A stretch of 64,000 bases of DNA from Atlantibacter hermannii (GTDB lineage: Bacteria > Pseudomonadota > Gammaproteobacteria > Enterobacterales > Enterobacteriaceae): assembly GCA_900635495.1 (NCBI GenBank), contig LR134136.1, positions 62,001 to 126,000 on the forward strand. The letters are read 5' to 3'. Position numbers and translations under genes: made by a program. The notes beneath the pieces were generated by a model. That model saw nothing but the letters and a program-made list of their open reading frames with translations. It made no database searches and was not told where the DNA came from. Position 1 is the first letter of the stretch; every line of letters starts with the position of its first letter. Shown piece after piece: positions 45,838-54,897 of the stretch.

Positions 45838-46017
45838 TTTCTCCCCCGACTCATACTTTGCTATTCGGCTAGTGTCGGTCTATTAATTATTCACTGTACC
45901 TCGGAGCAATCTGAGTTTGCCTGCGGCGGGTTGCTCCGGGTTATCCGGGCCATCCACAATGCGTATTCACCTGCAAACTTTTGAATAAAACAACGACTAA
46001 CCTGGTAGCAAAGTATC

Positions 46018-46326
46018 ATGACCACGACACCCATACGCTTTTCTGTGCTTGCCGCTGTCATCCTTCTTGCGGGTTGCGCCAGCGAAGATACGCAATCGCA
46101 ACACGCGCAAAAAGCGAAAGTCACTCCAACTCACTCCCTGGCTATGGAAAACCAGTGCCGTGAAAACGCCGCGCACCGTTATAACGTCGATCGCGAGAAT
46201 ATTTATATTACGGATTTTGACGCTTTCCAGGGCAGCTATGAAATGCAGGGAAATACTGCGCGCCAGGAAGGATTTACCTGTGCGTTTGATATGGACGGAC
46301 AGTTTTTGCATCTTTCGATGCGTTAA
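46018..46326 (+). CDS. ysaB: small lipoprotein YsaB
   Basis: A 102-residue predicted lipoprotein: signal peptide with lipobox LLAGC (Cys20 becomes the lipidated residue), followed by a short polar linker and a conserved C-terminal domain (AAHRYNVDRENIYITDFDAF, then GSYEMQG and a final FLHLSMR). This matches E. coli YsaB (99 residues), of unknown function. It lies between wecH and glyQ in the E. coli order. Only a weak ribosome-binding site is seen. Confidence 0.88.
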   Translation: MTTTPIRFSVLAAVILLAGCASEDTQSQHAQKAKVTPTHSLAMENQCRENAAHRYNVDRENIYITDFDAFQGSYEMQGNTARQEGFTCAFDMDGQFLHLSMR

Positions 46327-46474
46327 ATTGCGCGTCTGGAGTCAATCACCGCACTTGCCTGCTGAAATTCCGTTTTAACGCCCGTTCCGTTGCCCCTGTA
46401 ATGCATCGTTGAGTCTTTTGGGTATATACTGGTCGCTTCCACTTAAACCCACTCGTATCGCGTGCGAAATCAAC

Positions 46475-47386
46475 ATGCAAAAGTTTGATACCAAGACCTT
46501 TCAGGGCTTGATCCTGACCTTACAGGATTACTGGGCCCGCCAGGGCTGCACCATTGTTCAACCTCTGGATATGGAAGTCGGCGCTGGCACATCCCATCCG
46601 ATGACCTGTCTGCGTGCGCTTGGCCCTGAGCCTATCGCCGCCGCTTATGTGCAGCCTTCCCGCCGTCCGACCGATGGCCGCTACGGCGAAAACCCGAACC
46701 GTTTACAGCACTACTACCAGTTCCAGGTGATCATTAAACCGTCGCCGGACAATATTCAGGAACTGTACCTGGGATCGCTGAAAGAGCTGGGTATGGACCC
46801 CACCATTCATGATATTCGCTTCGTGGAAGATAACTGGGAAAACCCGACGCTGGGCGCCTGGGGCCTCGGCTGGGAAGTGTGGCTTAACGGTATGGAAGTC
46901 ACGCAGTTTACCTACTTCCAGCAGGTTGGCGGCCTGGAATGTAAGCCGGTAACCGGTGAAATCACCTACGGTCTGGAGCGTCTCGCCATGTACATTCAGG
47001 GCGTGGACAGCGTTTACGACCTGGTCTGGAGCGACGGCCCGCTGGGTAAAACAACCTATGGCGACGTGTTCCATCAGAACGAAGTCGAGCAGTCGACCTA
47101 TAACTTCGAATACGCGGATGTGGATTTCCTCTTCACCTGCTTCGAGCAGTACGAGAAAGAAGCCCAGCAGTTGCTGGCGCTGGAAAACCCGCTGCCGCTG
47201 CCAGCCTACGAACGTATTCTGAAAGCCGCCCATAGCTTTAACCTGTTAGATGCCCGTAAGGCCATCTCGGTGACCGAGCGTCAGCGCTATATCCTGCGCA
47301 TTCGTACGCTGACCAAAGCTGTGGCGGAAGCCTATTACGCTTCCCGCGAAGCGCTGGGCTTCCCGATGTGTAACAGAAACAATTAA
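46475..47386 (+). CDS. glyQ: glycyl-tRNA synthetase alpha subunit
   Basis: Catalytic subunit of the alpha2-beta2 glycyl-tRNA synthetase. It has 303 residues from the ATG at 46475, identical to the E. coli length; the 22 upstream codons are leader. Class II motifs include DMEVGAGTSHPMTC and RRPTDGRYGENPNRLQHYYQF (motif 2 region) and GLERLAMYIQGVDS (motif 3, ATP). It is followed by glyS after 9 bp, as an essential two-gene operon. Confidence 0.98.
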   Translation: MQKFDTKTFQGLILTLQDYWARQGCTIVQPLDMEVGAGTSHPMTCLRALGPEPIAAAYVQPSRRPTDGRYGENPNRLQHYYQFQVIIKPSPDNIQELYLGSLKELGMDPTIHDIRFVEDNWENPTLGAWGLGWEVWLNGMEVTQFTYFQQVGGLECKPVTGEITYGLERLAMYIQGVDSVYDLVWSDGPLGKTTYGDVFHQNEVEQSTYNFEYADVDFLFTCFEQYEKEAQQLLALENPLPLPAYERILKAAHSFNLLDARKAISVTERQRYILRIRTLTKAVAEAYYASREALGFPMCNRNN

Positions 47387-47395
47387 GAGGCTGCC

Positions 47396-49465
47396 ATGTC
47401 TGAAAAAACTTTTCTGGTGGAGATCGGCACTGAAGAGCTGCCACCAAAAGCCCTGCGCAGCCTGGCGGAGTCCTTCGCTGCGAACGTTACCGCTGAACTT
47501 GATGCCGCCAATATCGCTCATGGCGACGTGAAATGGTTCGCTGCGCCGCGTCGTCTGGCGCTGAAAATCGCTAATCTGGCGGAGTCTCAACCGGATCGCG
47601 AAGTTGAAAAACGCGGCCCGGCCATCGCCCAGGCGTTTGATGCGGAAGGCAAACCGAGCAAAGCGGCAGAAGGCTGGGCGCGCGGTTGCGGTATCACTGT
47701 CGATCAGGCCGAACGTTTAACCACTGACAAAGGCGAGTGGCTGCTGTATCGCGCCCATGTCAAAGGCGAAAGCGTTGAAGCGCTGTTGCCGGGTATGATC
47801 AGCGTGTCGCTGGCGAAACTGCCAATCCCTAAACTGATGCGCTGGGGTGCCTCCGACGTGCATTTCGTGCGTCCGGTTCATACCGTTACGCTACTGCTGG
47901 ATGACAAAGTGATTCCGGCGAACATTCTCGGCATTCAGTCCGATCGCGTTATTCGCGGCCATCGTTTTATGGGCGAGCCGGAATTCACGATCGATCATGC
48001 CGACCAGTATCCAGACATTCTGCGGGAGCGCGGCAAAGTTATTGCGGATTACGAACAACGTAAAGCCAAAATTAAAGCCGACGCGGAAGAGGCAGCGCGT
48101 AAAATTGGCGGTAATGCCGATCTGAGCGAAAGCCTGCTGGAAGAAGTGACCTCGCTGGTGGAATGGCCGGTGGTGCTGACCGCGAAATTTGAAGAGAAAT
48201 TCCTCGCGGTGCCGGCAGAAGCGCTGGTTTATACCATGAAAGGCGACCAGAAATATTTCCCGGTCTATGACAACGCAGGCAAGTTACTGCCGAACTTTAT
48301 CTTTGTGGCGAACATCGAATCGAAAGACCCGCAACAGATTATTTCCGGTAACGAAAAAGTTGTTCGCCCGCGCCTCGCCGATGCGGAGTTCTTCTTTAAT
48401 ACCGACCGTAAAAAACGTCTTGAAGATAACCTGCCGCGTCTGGAAACCGTGCTGTTCCAGCAACAGCTGGGTACGCTGCGTGACAAAACCGACCGTATCC
48501 AGGCGCTGTCTGGCTGGATTGCCGGTCAGACTGGCGCGGATGTCAACCACGCTACGCGCGCGGGCCTGTTATCGAAATGCGACCTGATGACCAATATGGT
48601 GTTTGAGTTTACCGACACCCAGGGCGTCATGGGGATGCACTATGCCCGCCACGACGGCGAAGCAGAAGATGTCGCGGTCGCGTTAAATGAGCAGTATCAG
48701 CCGCGTTTTGCTGGCGATGATTTGCCGTCGAACCCGGTGGCCTGTGCGGTGGCAATTGCCGATAAGATGGATACCCTTGCGGGTATTTTTGGCATCGGCC
48801 AGCACCCGAAAGGCGATAAAGACCCGTTTGCACTGCGCCGCGCCGCGCTGGGCGTGCTGCGTATTATCGTTGAGAAAAACCTGCCGCTCGACCTGCAAAC
48901 ACTGACTGAAGAAGCGGTGCGTTTGTATGGCAGTAAGCTGACCAACGCCAATGTGGTGGATGATGTCATCGACTTTATGCTGGGCCGTTTCCGCGCCTGG
49001 TATCAGGAAGAAGGCCACAGCGTGGATACTATCCAGGCGGTGTTGGCGCGTCGTCCAACCAAACCGGCCGATTTCGATGCCCGCATGAAAGCGGTATCGC
49101 ATTTCCGTACTCTGGAAGCGGCGTCAGCGCTGGCTGCGGCTAACAAGCGCGTCTCGAACATTCTGGCGAAATCGACCGAAACGCTGTATGACCATGTACG
49201 CGCTTCAGTACTGAAAGAGCCGGAAGAACTTGAACTGGCGCGCCAGCTGGTTATTCTGCGCGACAAACTGGAGCCGTCATTTGCCAAAGGCGAATATCAA
49301 CAGGCACTGGTTGAACTGGCGGCTCTGCGCACGCCAGTGGATGCGTTCTTCGATAAAGTCATGGTTATGGCGGACGATCAGGAATTGCGCGTAAACCGTT
49401 TGACGTTACTGTCTAAGCTGCGTGAGCTTTTCCTGCAGGTCGCGGATATTTCTCTACTGCAGTAA
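47396..49465 (+). CDS. glyS: glycyl-tRNA synthetase beta subunit
   Basis: Beta subunit of glycyl-tRNA synthetase, responsible for tRNA binding. It has 689 residues, the E. coli length. Visible blocks are the N-terminal VEIGTEELPPKALRSL, a central HD-like region (MGMHYARHDGEAEDVA) and a C-terminal DALR/anticodon-binding domain. The ribosome-binding site AGAGG precedes the ATG. Uninterrupted over 2 kb, so the indels elsewhere are not uniform. Confidence 0.98.
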   Translation: MSEKTFLVEIGTEELPPKALRSLAESFAANVTAELDAANIAHGDVKWFAAPRRLALKIANLAESQPDREVEKRGPAIAQAFDAEGKPSKAAEGWARGCGITVDQAERLTTDKGEWLLYRAHVKGESVEALLPGMISVSLAKLPIPKLMRWGASDVHFVRPVHTVTLLLDDKVIPANILGIQSDRVIRGHRFMGEPEFTIDHADQYPDILRERGKVIADYEQRKAKIKADAEEAARKIGGNADLSESLLEEVTSLVEWPVVLTAKFEEKFLAVPAEALVYTMKGDQKYFPVYDNAGKLLPNFIFVANIESKDPQQIISGNEKVVRPRLADAEFFFNTDRKKRLEDNLPRLETVLFQQQLGTLRDKTDRIQALSGWIAGQTGADVNHATRAGLLSKCDLMTNMVFEFTDTQGVMGMHYARHDGEAEDVAVALNEQYQPRFAGDDLPSNPVACAVAIADKMDTLAGIFGIGQHPKGDKDPFALRRAALGVLRIIVEKNLPLDLQTLTEEAVRLYGSKLTNANVVDDVIDFMLGRFRAWYQEEGHSVDTIQAVLARRPTKPADFDARMKAVSHFRTLEAASALAAANKRVSNILAKSTETLYDHVRASVLKEPEELELARQLVILRDKLEPSFAKGEYQQALVELAALRTPVDAFFDKVMVMADDQELRVNRLTLLSKLRELFLQVADISLLQ

Positions 49466-49489
49466 CCTTTGCTGTAATAGCTAAAAAAA

Positions 49490-49516
49490 CCCGCCAGCGA
49501 TGGCGGGTTTTTTATT
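49490..49516 (+). terminator. rho-independent terminator of glyQS
   Basis: CCCGCCA/TGGCGGG hairpin with a T-rich tail 25 bp after the glyS stop. Confidence 0.9.
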
Positions 49517-49602
49517 TATAGCGTAATCCTAAAACAAGCGTATTTATTAAAAACAACGGTTTCATTCGCGGTTCCGCTAATTATATTCCGGCTGAACATC
49601 CG

Positions 49603-49755
49603 TATTATTACTGCTGGGTGCCTCAGGCTATTTAGCCGGAGCATGAGGCAACGGTTAAATAGACGAAAGCCCCGTAATTAAATCCCTTTAATTAACGGGG
49701 CCGCAGTCCAAACCAACCAGTTGGATTGTAGCCCCTTCCACCGAAGGAGGCAATT
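49603..49755 (+). promoter_or_regulatory. hokA mRNA leader with putative promoter
   Basis: The leader has the usual hok/sok layout: a stem TGCCTC/GAGGCA (near 49618-49650), a mini-ORF starting AGCATGAGG, the sok-target hairpin (49669-49701) and an AAGGAGG ribosome-binding site (49744-49750). TATTAT at 49603-49608 is a possible -10 element; the -35 is poor. Confidence 0.55.
49660..49718 (-). ncRNA. sok: Sok-like antisense RNA of the hokA locus
   Basis: On the minus strand TTGCCT (49748-49753), a 17-bp spacer and TACAAT (49725-49730) form a strong sigma-70 promoter pointing away from hokA into its leader. About 57 nt downstream, a hairpin with GCCCCG/CGGGGC arms (49669-49701) followed by CTTTCGTCT makes a terminator. 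Size, position and orientation match Sok antitoxin RNAs, which pair with the hok leader and block translation. Ends are estimated. Confidence 0.7.
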
Positions 49756-49913
49756 ATGCCTGTAAAACATAAATACCTTTTTTATGTGTATTAGTAATAT
49801 GTTTAACGCTTCTTTGTTTTATCTGGATAGTGCAGGACCGCTTATGCGAGTTCAGCATTAAAGAGAGAAACAGCGAATTACGGGCGGTCCTTGCTTACGA
49901 ATCCGGGAAGTAG
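49756..49913 (+). pseudogene. hokA: HokA-like type I toxin, single-base frameshift
   Basis: Too short for most gene callers. The ATG at 49756 follows a perfect AAGGAGG. As written the frame ends after 12 residues. Adding one T to the T run 49778-49783 opens a 52-residue Hok peptide: short basic N-terminus MPVKHKYLF, a membrane helix CVLVICLTLLCFIWIV and the family ending LCEF...LAYESGK. Hok peptides depolarise the inner membrane when Sok RNA is lost. It lies downstream of glyS, where E. coli has hokA. It could be genuinely inactivated or a consensus error. Confidence 0.82.
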
Positions 49914-50061
49914 CCGCAGTGCGGGGGAGAAATCCCCCGCATTTTAATCAACTGGAGAGGTTGGGCCTGAAAGCACCCGCACTGATTTTGAAACTATAAC
50001 CCCCGTATCAAGACGGGGGTTGTCACGACCAGGAAAACCTAAAAGATACAGAGCAATAAAA
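49914..50061. other. hokA-yiaG spacer, no cspA
   Basis: 148 bp with a GC-rich hairpin GCGGGGG/CCCCCGC right after hokA (typical 3' part of hok mRNA) and a second hairpin ACCCCCGT/ACGGGGGT at 49999-50020. No cold-shock gene is present, although E. coli has cspA between hokA and yiaG. Confidence 0.7.
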
Positions 50062-50352
50062 TTATTCCATTAACTGCTTACTGAGCTTCGGGTTCGCCTG
50101 AATCAGACGCATCAGCTTCAGTTCGGTGCTTGAGGGTTTTACGCGTTTTGATTCCCATTCATGCACCATGGCAACACTCACGCCCATCACCCGGGCCAGG
50201 TCATCGATTTTCAAACCGGTGCTCTTTCGCAGTTGCTCGAACTCGGAAAATGCAGACGATTTGTGGGACAACTTAACTTTCTGAGAATTATCTTTAAAAA
50301 CAATCTGCTCAAGGCTGCTGAGCAACTCAACCATTGGATCTTTATATTCCAT
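50062..50352 (-). CDS. yiaG: HTH-type regulator YiaG
   Basis: A 96-residue XRE-like protein matching E. coli YiaG in length. Residues about 40-95 form the helix-turn-helix (FSEFEQLRKSTGLKIDDLAR, then VMGVSVAMVHEWESKRVKPS), similar to antitoxin-type HigA/MqsA DNA-binding domains; the N-terminal 35 residues (MEYKDPMVELLSSLEQIVF) are conserved but unassigned. Target genes are unknown. The start at 50352 is chosen from conservation of MEYKDP; a start seven codons earlier is possible. No toxin partner adjoins it. Confidence 0.93.
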   Translation of the reverse strand: MEYKDPMVELLSSLEQIVFKDNSQKVKLSHKSSAFSEFEQLRKSTGLKIDDLARVMGVSVAMVHEWESKRVKPSSTELKLMRLIQANPKLSKQLME

Positions 50353-50578
50353 TGAAAACTCCTCATAAATCACACTGCGGGATCGTGAACGGTAAGAAGC
50401 CCCTTAAGAATAGTCCCTAAAAAGGATCCCGGATGGGTGCGTTGGCGATTAATCACACGATTAGATAATTGCCAACGCATTTTTACCGGATTGTGTTACT
50501 TAAATAGCTGATTATAAAAGAAATAAAACGTAAATAAAATTTATGTCTTTCGATATAAATAATGTGTAAATGTCGCGA
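50353..50578. other. yiaG upstream region
   Basis: 226 bp, AT-rich, no coding signal. It should carry the yiaG promoter. Confidence 0.4.
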
Positions 50579-50611
50579 TCAGGCCAGGCGGAACGATCCC
50601 CGCTGGCCTGA
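50579..50611 (-). terminator. terminator-like hairpin at the end of the guanidine operon
   Basis: TCAGGCCAG (50579-50587) and CTGGCCTGA (50603-50611) form a strong stem just after the carboxylase stop. No long T tract. Confidence 0.6.
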
Positions 50612-50614
50612 CCA

Positions 50615-53600
50615 TTACGCGGCCCGTTCAATCACCATCAGAAGCTGACCCGCCTGCACCTGATTGCCCTGCTGACGCTGAAGAGTGCGGATCGTTCCCG
50701 CGACCGGCGCGGTAATCGGGATCTCCATTTTCATGGATTCAAGAATGCCGATCAGTTGGCCTTCCGCCACCTGCTCGCCGGGCTGCACTAACCACTGCCA
50801 GACGCTGCCCGCAACCAGGCTTTCCACGCCACAGCAACTGTCGGGAATGGATTCATCGCTGTCGTTTTGGGCTTCCACTTCACTTTCGAACGTGAACTGG
50901 CCGTCAGCGCGCCAGCGAGCCAGCTCCTCATCGAAAGCGCGTTGACGTTTTTGCTGGAAAGCGGCGATGTCTGACGCGTCGTGTTCAAGCATCTGCTGCC
51001 ACCCGGTCAGGCTAAATTCGCCCTCTTCGATGCGCAGCGGGTAATCGCCCCAGGGGAAGCGTTCGCGCAACGTCATCAATTCATCATGGCTGACCGGGTA
51101 AAAGCGGATCTGGTCGAAAAAGCGCAGCAGCCAGGGTTGGGTAAAGGCCTCGGTTTTGCGATCCCGATTCCACATCTGCACCGTACGTCCGACGAACTGA
51201 TAGCCGCCCGGGCCTTCCATCCCATAAACACACAGATAAGCACCGCCGATGCCCACGGAGTTTTCCGCCGTCCAGGTACGCGCCGGATTGTATTTCGTGG
51301 TGACCAGTCTGTGGCGGGGATCAACAGGCGTGGCGACGGGCGCGCCGAGATACACATCCCCTAATCCCATCACCAGATAAGAAGCGTTGAATACAATATC
51401 TTTGACCTGTTCAACGCTATCGAGCCCGTTGATGCGCCGGATAAATTCAATATTGCTCGGGCACCACGGCGCCCCCGGGCGTACCGACTGGGTATAGCGG
51501 GTGATCGCTTCCCGACAGGCCACGTCGTCCCAACTGAGCGGCAGCCAGACGGTGCGCGACGGCACGGTTGCGTCACGCAGATCCCGCAGTTGCAGATCGG
51601 CATCGCGGATGAGTGCGATCAGCGCATCGCGCGGGCACCGGGCCGGATCAAAATGGATCTGGAGCGAGCGGATCCCCGGCGTCATTTCCAGGCGTCCGGC
51701 GATGGTCATCGCTTCCAGATGCTGCATTAACGCATGGACCCGAAAGCGCAGGGCGATGTCCAGGCGCTGCTCGCCATATTCCACCAGAAGAAAACGATCG
51801 CCTGCCGCACGCACGGTGATAGCAGGCATACCGTCGCGGGCCTCGTCCTGCCAGCATATGGGTGACGGCAGGGCGGTAAGCGTCACATCGGTTGACGCGC
51901 TGGCTGTGGCATCTGTGTGGTCTGCTTCCTCAAGCGTCACCGGCGCGAAGGTAATGGTATCGCCTGCTTTTAACTGGCCCAGTTTCCATAAATCCTGATG
52001 GATCACCGTGGCGGGGCAGACAAATCCGCCCAACGACGGGCCGTCCGGCCCCAGGATCACCGGCATATCGCCGGTAAAATCCACGGTGCCAAACGCGTAG
52101 GCGTTATCGTGAATATTGGACGGATGCATCCCCGCCTCGCCGCCGTCCGGGCGCGCCCAGGTCGGTTTGGGGCCGATCAGGCGAATACCGGTGCGGCTGG
52201 AGTTGTAGTGCACCTGCCAGCGGGCCGCAAAAAAGTCCGCGATATCCTGTTCGGTAAAAAACTCCGGCGCGCCATGAGGGCCGTAAATGACCCGTAACTG
52301 CCAGTGGCTGGAAATAACCGGATAAGCGTCGGCGGGCAGCGTGGCCGCAGGACGGATGGACGGCGCGGCCAGATGGATCACATCACCCGCACGCAGCGCC
52401 CGCCCGGCATGGCCGCCAAATTTTCCCAGCGTAAAGGTGCTGCGGCTGCCCAGGTAAGAAGGACAATCCAGCCCGCCTGCGATCAGCAAATAACTCCGGC
52501 AACCCGCGCCCTGTACCGCGCCGAGTTTAAGCGTCTGCCCCGCCTGTACGGTTATCACCTGGCGCATGACGAGCGGTGCCTCATCAAGCGTGGCGTCGAT
52601 GTCTGCGCCGGTCAGCGCGATGGAACACGGTTGATTGAAGCGCAGCGTCGGGCCGCGCAGAGTGATTTCCAGTCCGGCGGCCTCACGCGGGTTCTGCAAC
52701 AGCTGGTTACCCAGCGCAAACGCCAGGCTGTCGAACGGGCCGGAAGGTGGCACGCCAACGTCCCAGTAACCCACCCGCCCGGGTAAGTCCTGAATCGTGG
52801 TCATGGTGCCGCCGCTCAGCACGTCCAGCGTGGCGGGCTGCCACGCGATTTCGCCTAAAGTGGCGGTAATCACGTTGCCTTCCTGTATCTGTGGCAGCGT
52901 CAGTAAATGACGAAGCCATATCAGGTTGGTTTCAATGCCATAGAGACGGGTTTGAGCCAGCGCATTTTGCAGCGCCGTTAACGCCTCGGACCGGCTGTCG
53001 GCATGAACAATCACTTTCGCCAGCATCGGATCGTAAAACGCCGATACCTCACAGCCGCCGGATATCCAGCTGTCAATGCGCAACCGGGCGTCTGCCACGC
53101 TGTCCGGGAAGACCACTTCGCTGAGTAATCCGGCCACCGGCTGGAAATTTTTGGCCGGATCTTCTGCATACAGACGCACCTGGATGGCATGGCCTTTGGG
53201 CTCAGTGACCAGCGTATCCAGCGCAGGCAGGGTTTGCGCGCCCAGCTCGACCATCCAGCGCACAATGTCCACACCGTAAACCATTTCGGTTACACCGTGT
53301 TCCACCTGCAAACGGGTGTTCACTTCCAGGAACCAGAACTGTTGCGATACATCGTCATAAACATATTCCACGGTGCCTGCGCTCCGGTAGTTCACGGCCT
53401 GACACAGACGGATTGCGGTGGCGTGAAGCGCCTGGCGGTTAGCGTCAGAAAGGCGCGGCGCAGGCGTTTCTTCGATCACTTTCTGGTTACGGCGCTGCGC
53501 GGAACAATCGCGCTCGCCGAGTGCGATGACATTGCCGTTGCCGTCGCCGAAGACCTGGACTTCAATATGGCGCGCCCGGGCGATAAATTTCTCTAAAAAG

Positions 53601-54187
53601 ACGCCATCGTCGGCGAAGTTGTTGCCCGCCAGACGTTTGACGCGGGTAAAAGCGTCAAGCAGTGCAGCGGCATCATCGCAGCGCTGCATCCCGATACCTC
53701 CGCCGCCCGCAGTACTTTTCAACATCACCGGATAGCCGATTTTTTCCGCTGCTTCATGGGCGGCTTCCGGTGTGGTTAGCAGACCGCTGCCTGGCAGTAA
53801 CGGAACCTGGTTGTGTTCCGCCAGTTCGCGGGCGCGATGCTTAAGGCCAAACGCCGCCATCTGTTCTGTGGTCGGGCCGAGGAACACCACGCCTTCACGT
53901 TCACAGCGTTCAACAAAACGGGCATTTTCGCTCAGAAAACCGTAACCGGGATGCACCGCCTGGACGGCGTTTTCGCGCATGATGGCGAACAGTTTGTCCT
54001 GATTGAGATAGGTTTCGCGTACGTTGCCGTCGCCCAGCGACACGGCAACATCCGCCTGACGAACGTGCTCGGCGTGTTTATCCGCTTCGGCATACACCGC
54101 GATAACGGTAATGCCCATCTGCTTCAGGGTGCGGATAATGCGCACTGCAATCGCGCCACGGTTGGCAATAAGAATTCGGGTTAACAT
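50615..54187 (-). CDS. guanidine carboxylase (urea carboxylase family, biotin-dependent)
   Basis: A 1190-residue biotin enzyme of the urea-carboxylase family. Residues about 1-450 are biotin carboxylase (ILIANRGAIAVRIIRTLKQM, ATP loop KSTAGGGGIGMQRC). About 470-1080 is the carboxyltransferase part of KipA and KipI type (QDLPGRVGYWDVGVPPSGPF and GIRSLQIHFDPARC). The C-terminus is a biotinyl domain with Lys1153 in ESMKMEI. Enzymes in guanidine-I-riboswitch operons carboxylate guanidine rather than urea, giving carboxyguanidine; the riboswitch at 58.4 kb supports this here. The ATG at 54185-54187 has GGAGAG upstream. No allophanate hydrolase gene follows. Confidence 0.9.
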   Translation of the reverse strand: MLTRILIANRGAIAVRIIRTLKQMGITVIAVYAEADKHAEHVRQADVAVSLGDGNVRETYLNQDKLFAIMRENAVQAVHPGYGFLSENARFVERCEREGVVFLGPTTEQMAAFGLKHRARELAEHNQVPLLPGSGLLTTPEAAHEAAEKIGYPVMLKSTAGGGGIGMQRCDDAAALLDAFTRVKRLAGNNFADDGVFLEKFIARARHIEVQVFGDGNGNVIALGERDCSAQRRNQKVIEETPAPRLSDANRQALHATAIRLCQAVNYRSAGTVEYVYDDVSQQFWFLEVNTRLQVEHGVTEMVYGVDIVRWMVELGAQTLPALDTLVTEPKGHAIQVRLYAEDPAKNFQPVAGLLSEVVFPDSVADARLRIDSWISGGCEVSAFYDPMLAKVIVHADSRSEALTALQNALAQTRLYGIETNLIWLRHLLTLPQIQEGNVITATLGEIAWQPATLDVLSGGTMTTIQDLPGRVGYWDVGVPPSGPFDSLAFALGNQLLQNPREAAGLEITLRGPTLRFNQPCSIALTGADIDATLDEAPLVMRQVITVQAGQTLKLGAVQGAGCRSYLLIAGGLDCPSYLGSRSTFTLGKFGGHAGRALRAGDVIHLAAPSIRPAATLPADAYPVISSHWQLRVIYGPHGAPEFFTEQDIADFFAARWQVHYNSSRTGIRLIGPKPTWARPDGGEAGMHPSNIHDNAYAFGTVDFTGDMPVILGPDGPSLGGFVCPATVIHQDLWKLGQLKAGDTITFAPVTLEEADHTDATASASTDVTLTALPSPICWQDEARDGMPAITVRAAGDRFLLVEYGEQRLDIALRFRVHALMQHLEAMTIAGRLEMTPGIRSLQIHFDPARCPRDALIALIRDADLQLRDLRDATVPSRTVWLPLSWDDVACREAITRYTQSVRPGAPWCPSNIEFIRRINGLDSVEQVKDIVFNASYLVMGLGDVYLGAPVATPVDPRHRLVTTKYNPARTWTAENSVGIGGAYLCVYGMEGPGGYQFVGRTVQMWNRDRKTEAFTQPWLLRFFDQIRFYPVSHDELMTLRERFPWGDYPLRIEEGEFSLTGWQQMLEHDASDIAAFQQKRQRAFDEELARWRADGQFTFESEVEAQNDSDESIPDSCCGVESLVAGSVWQWLVQPGEQVAEGQLIGILESMKMEIPITAPVAGTIRTLQRQQGNQVQAGQLLMVIERAA

Positions 54188-54261
54188 AACCGGCTCTCCG
54201 GCGGGCAGGTCGTCCTGCGTCATGAATAGCGCTGTGTTGCGGGTCGTCCCGCAGCGCCGTA

Positions 54262-54897
54262 TCACCACACCGTGACGGCGATGGGGGTCGGGTTATAGCC
54301 GTTACAGGGATTGTTAAGCTGCGGACAGTTGGAAATCAGCACCAGTACGTTCATTTTGGCGACCAGTTCGACATATTTTCCCGGCGCGGAAATGCCATCG
54401 GCAAAGCACAGCCCGCCATCTCCGGTAACCGGCACATTCATAAAGAAGTTGATGTTGTGGGTGATATCGCGGCGCGTCAGGCCAAACTCCGGGTGCTCAG
54501 CAATCGCCAGCATCCACGAGTCGCGGCAGGCGTGCATATGACGCTTTTCCAGGTCATAGCGCACGGTATTGCTCTCGGTGGCGCAGGCGCCGCCCAGCGT
54601 ATCGTGGCGGCCACAGGTATCGGCGACAATCTCCAGCATCGGCCGGTCGTCGCTGGAGCGCAGGATGGTCCCCGTGGTCAGAAACACGTTACCCTGGCCG
54701 CGAACCGTGTCAGGCATGCTGTAGCGTTCGGCAATATCATCGGCATTGAAAAACAGCGTGTCCGCCGCCTGGTTGCCTTCCAGATCGGTAATACGCAGCG
54801 TCTGCCCTTCCGTGACCTTATACAGCCAGTAATCGCCGGCTTTTACGGTGGCATGACAGATGGCATCCGCCGGGTTGCGCGTGCTTTCGGTCAGCAT
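54262..54897 (-). CDS. carboxyguanidine deiminase subunit (urea carboxylase-associated protein 1, DUF1989)
   Basis: A 211-residue DUF1989 protein, formerly annotated urea carboxylase-associated protein 1. With its partner it is now known as carboxyguanidine deiminase, which removes ammonia from carboxyguanidine to give allophanate. Conserved blocks visible: DLEGNQAADTLFFN (about 38-51), CGRHDTLGGACATESN and HACRDSWMLA, with Cys and His residues suited to metal binding. It lies 74 bp before the carboxylase gene and its start overlaps the partner's 3' end by 7 bp. Function is assigned from the family and operon. Confidence 0.85.
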   Translation of the reverse strand: MLTESTRNPADAICHATVKAGDYWLYKVTEGQTLRITDLEGNQAADTLFFNADDIAERYSMPDTVRGQGNVFLTTGTILRSSDDRPMLEIVADTCGRHDTLGGACATESNTVRYDLEKRHMHACRDSWMLAIAEHPEFGLTRRDITHNINFFMNVPVTGDGGLCFADGISAPGKYVELVAKMNVLVLISNCPQLNNPCNGYNPTPIAVTVW

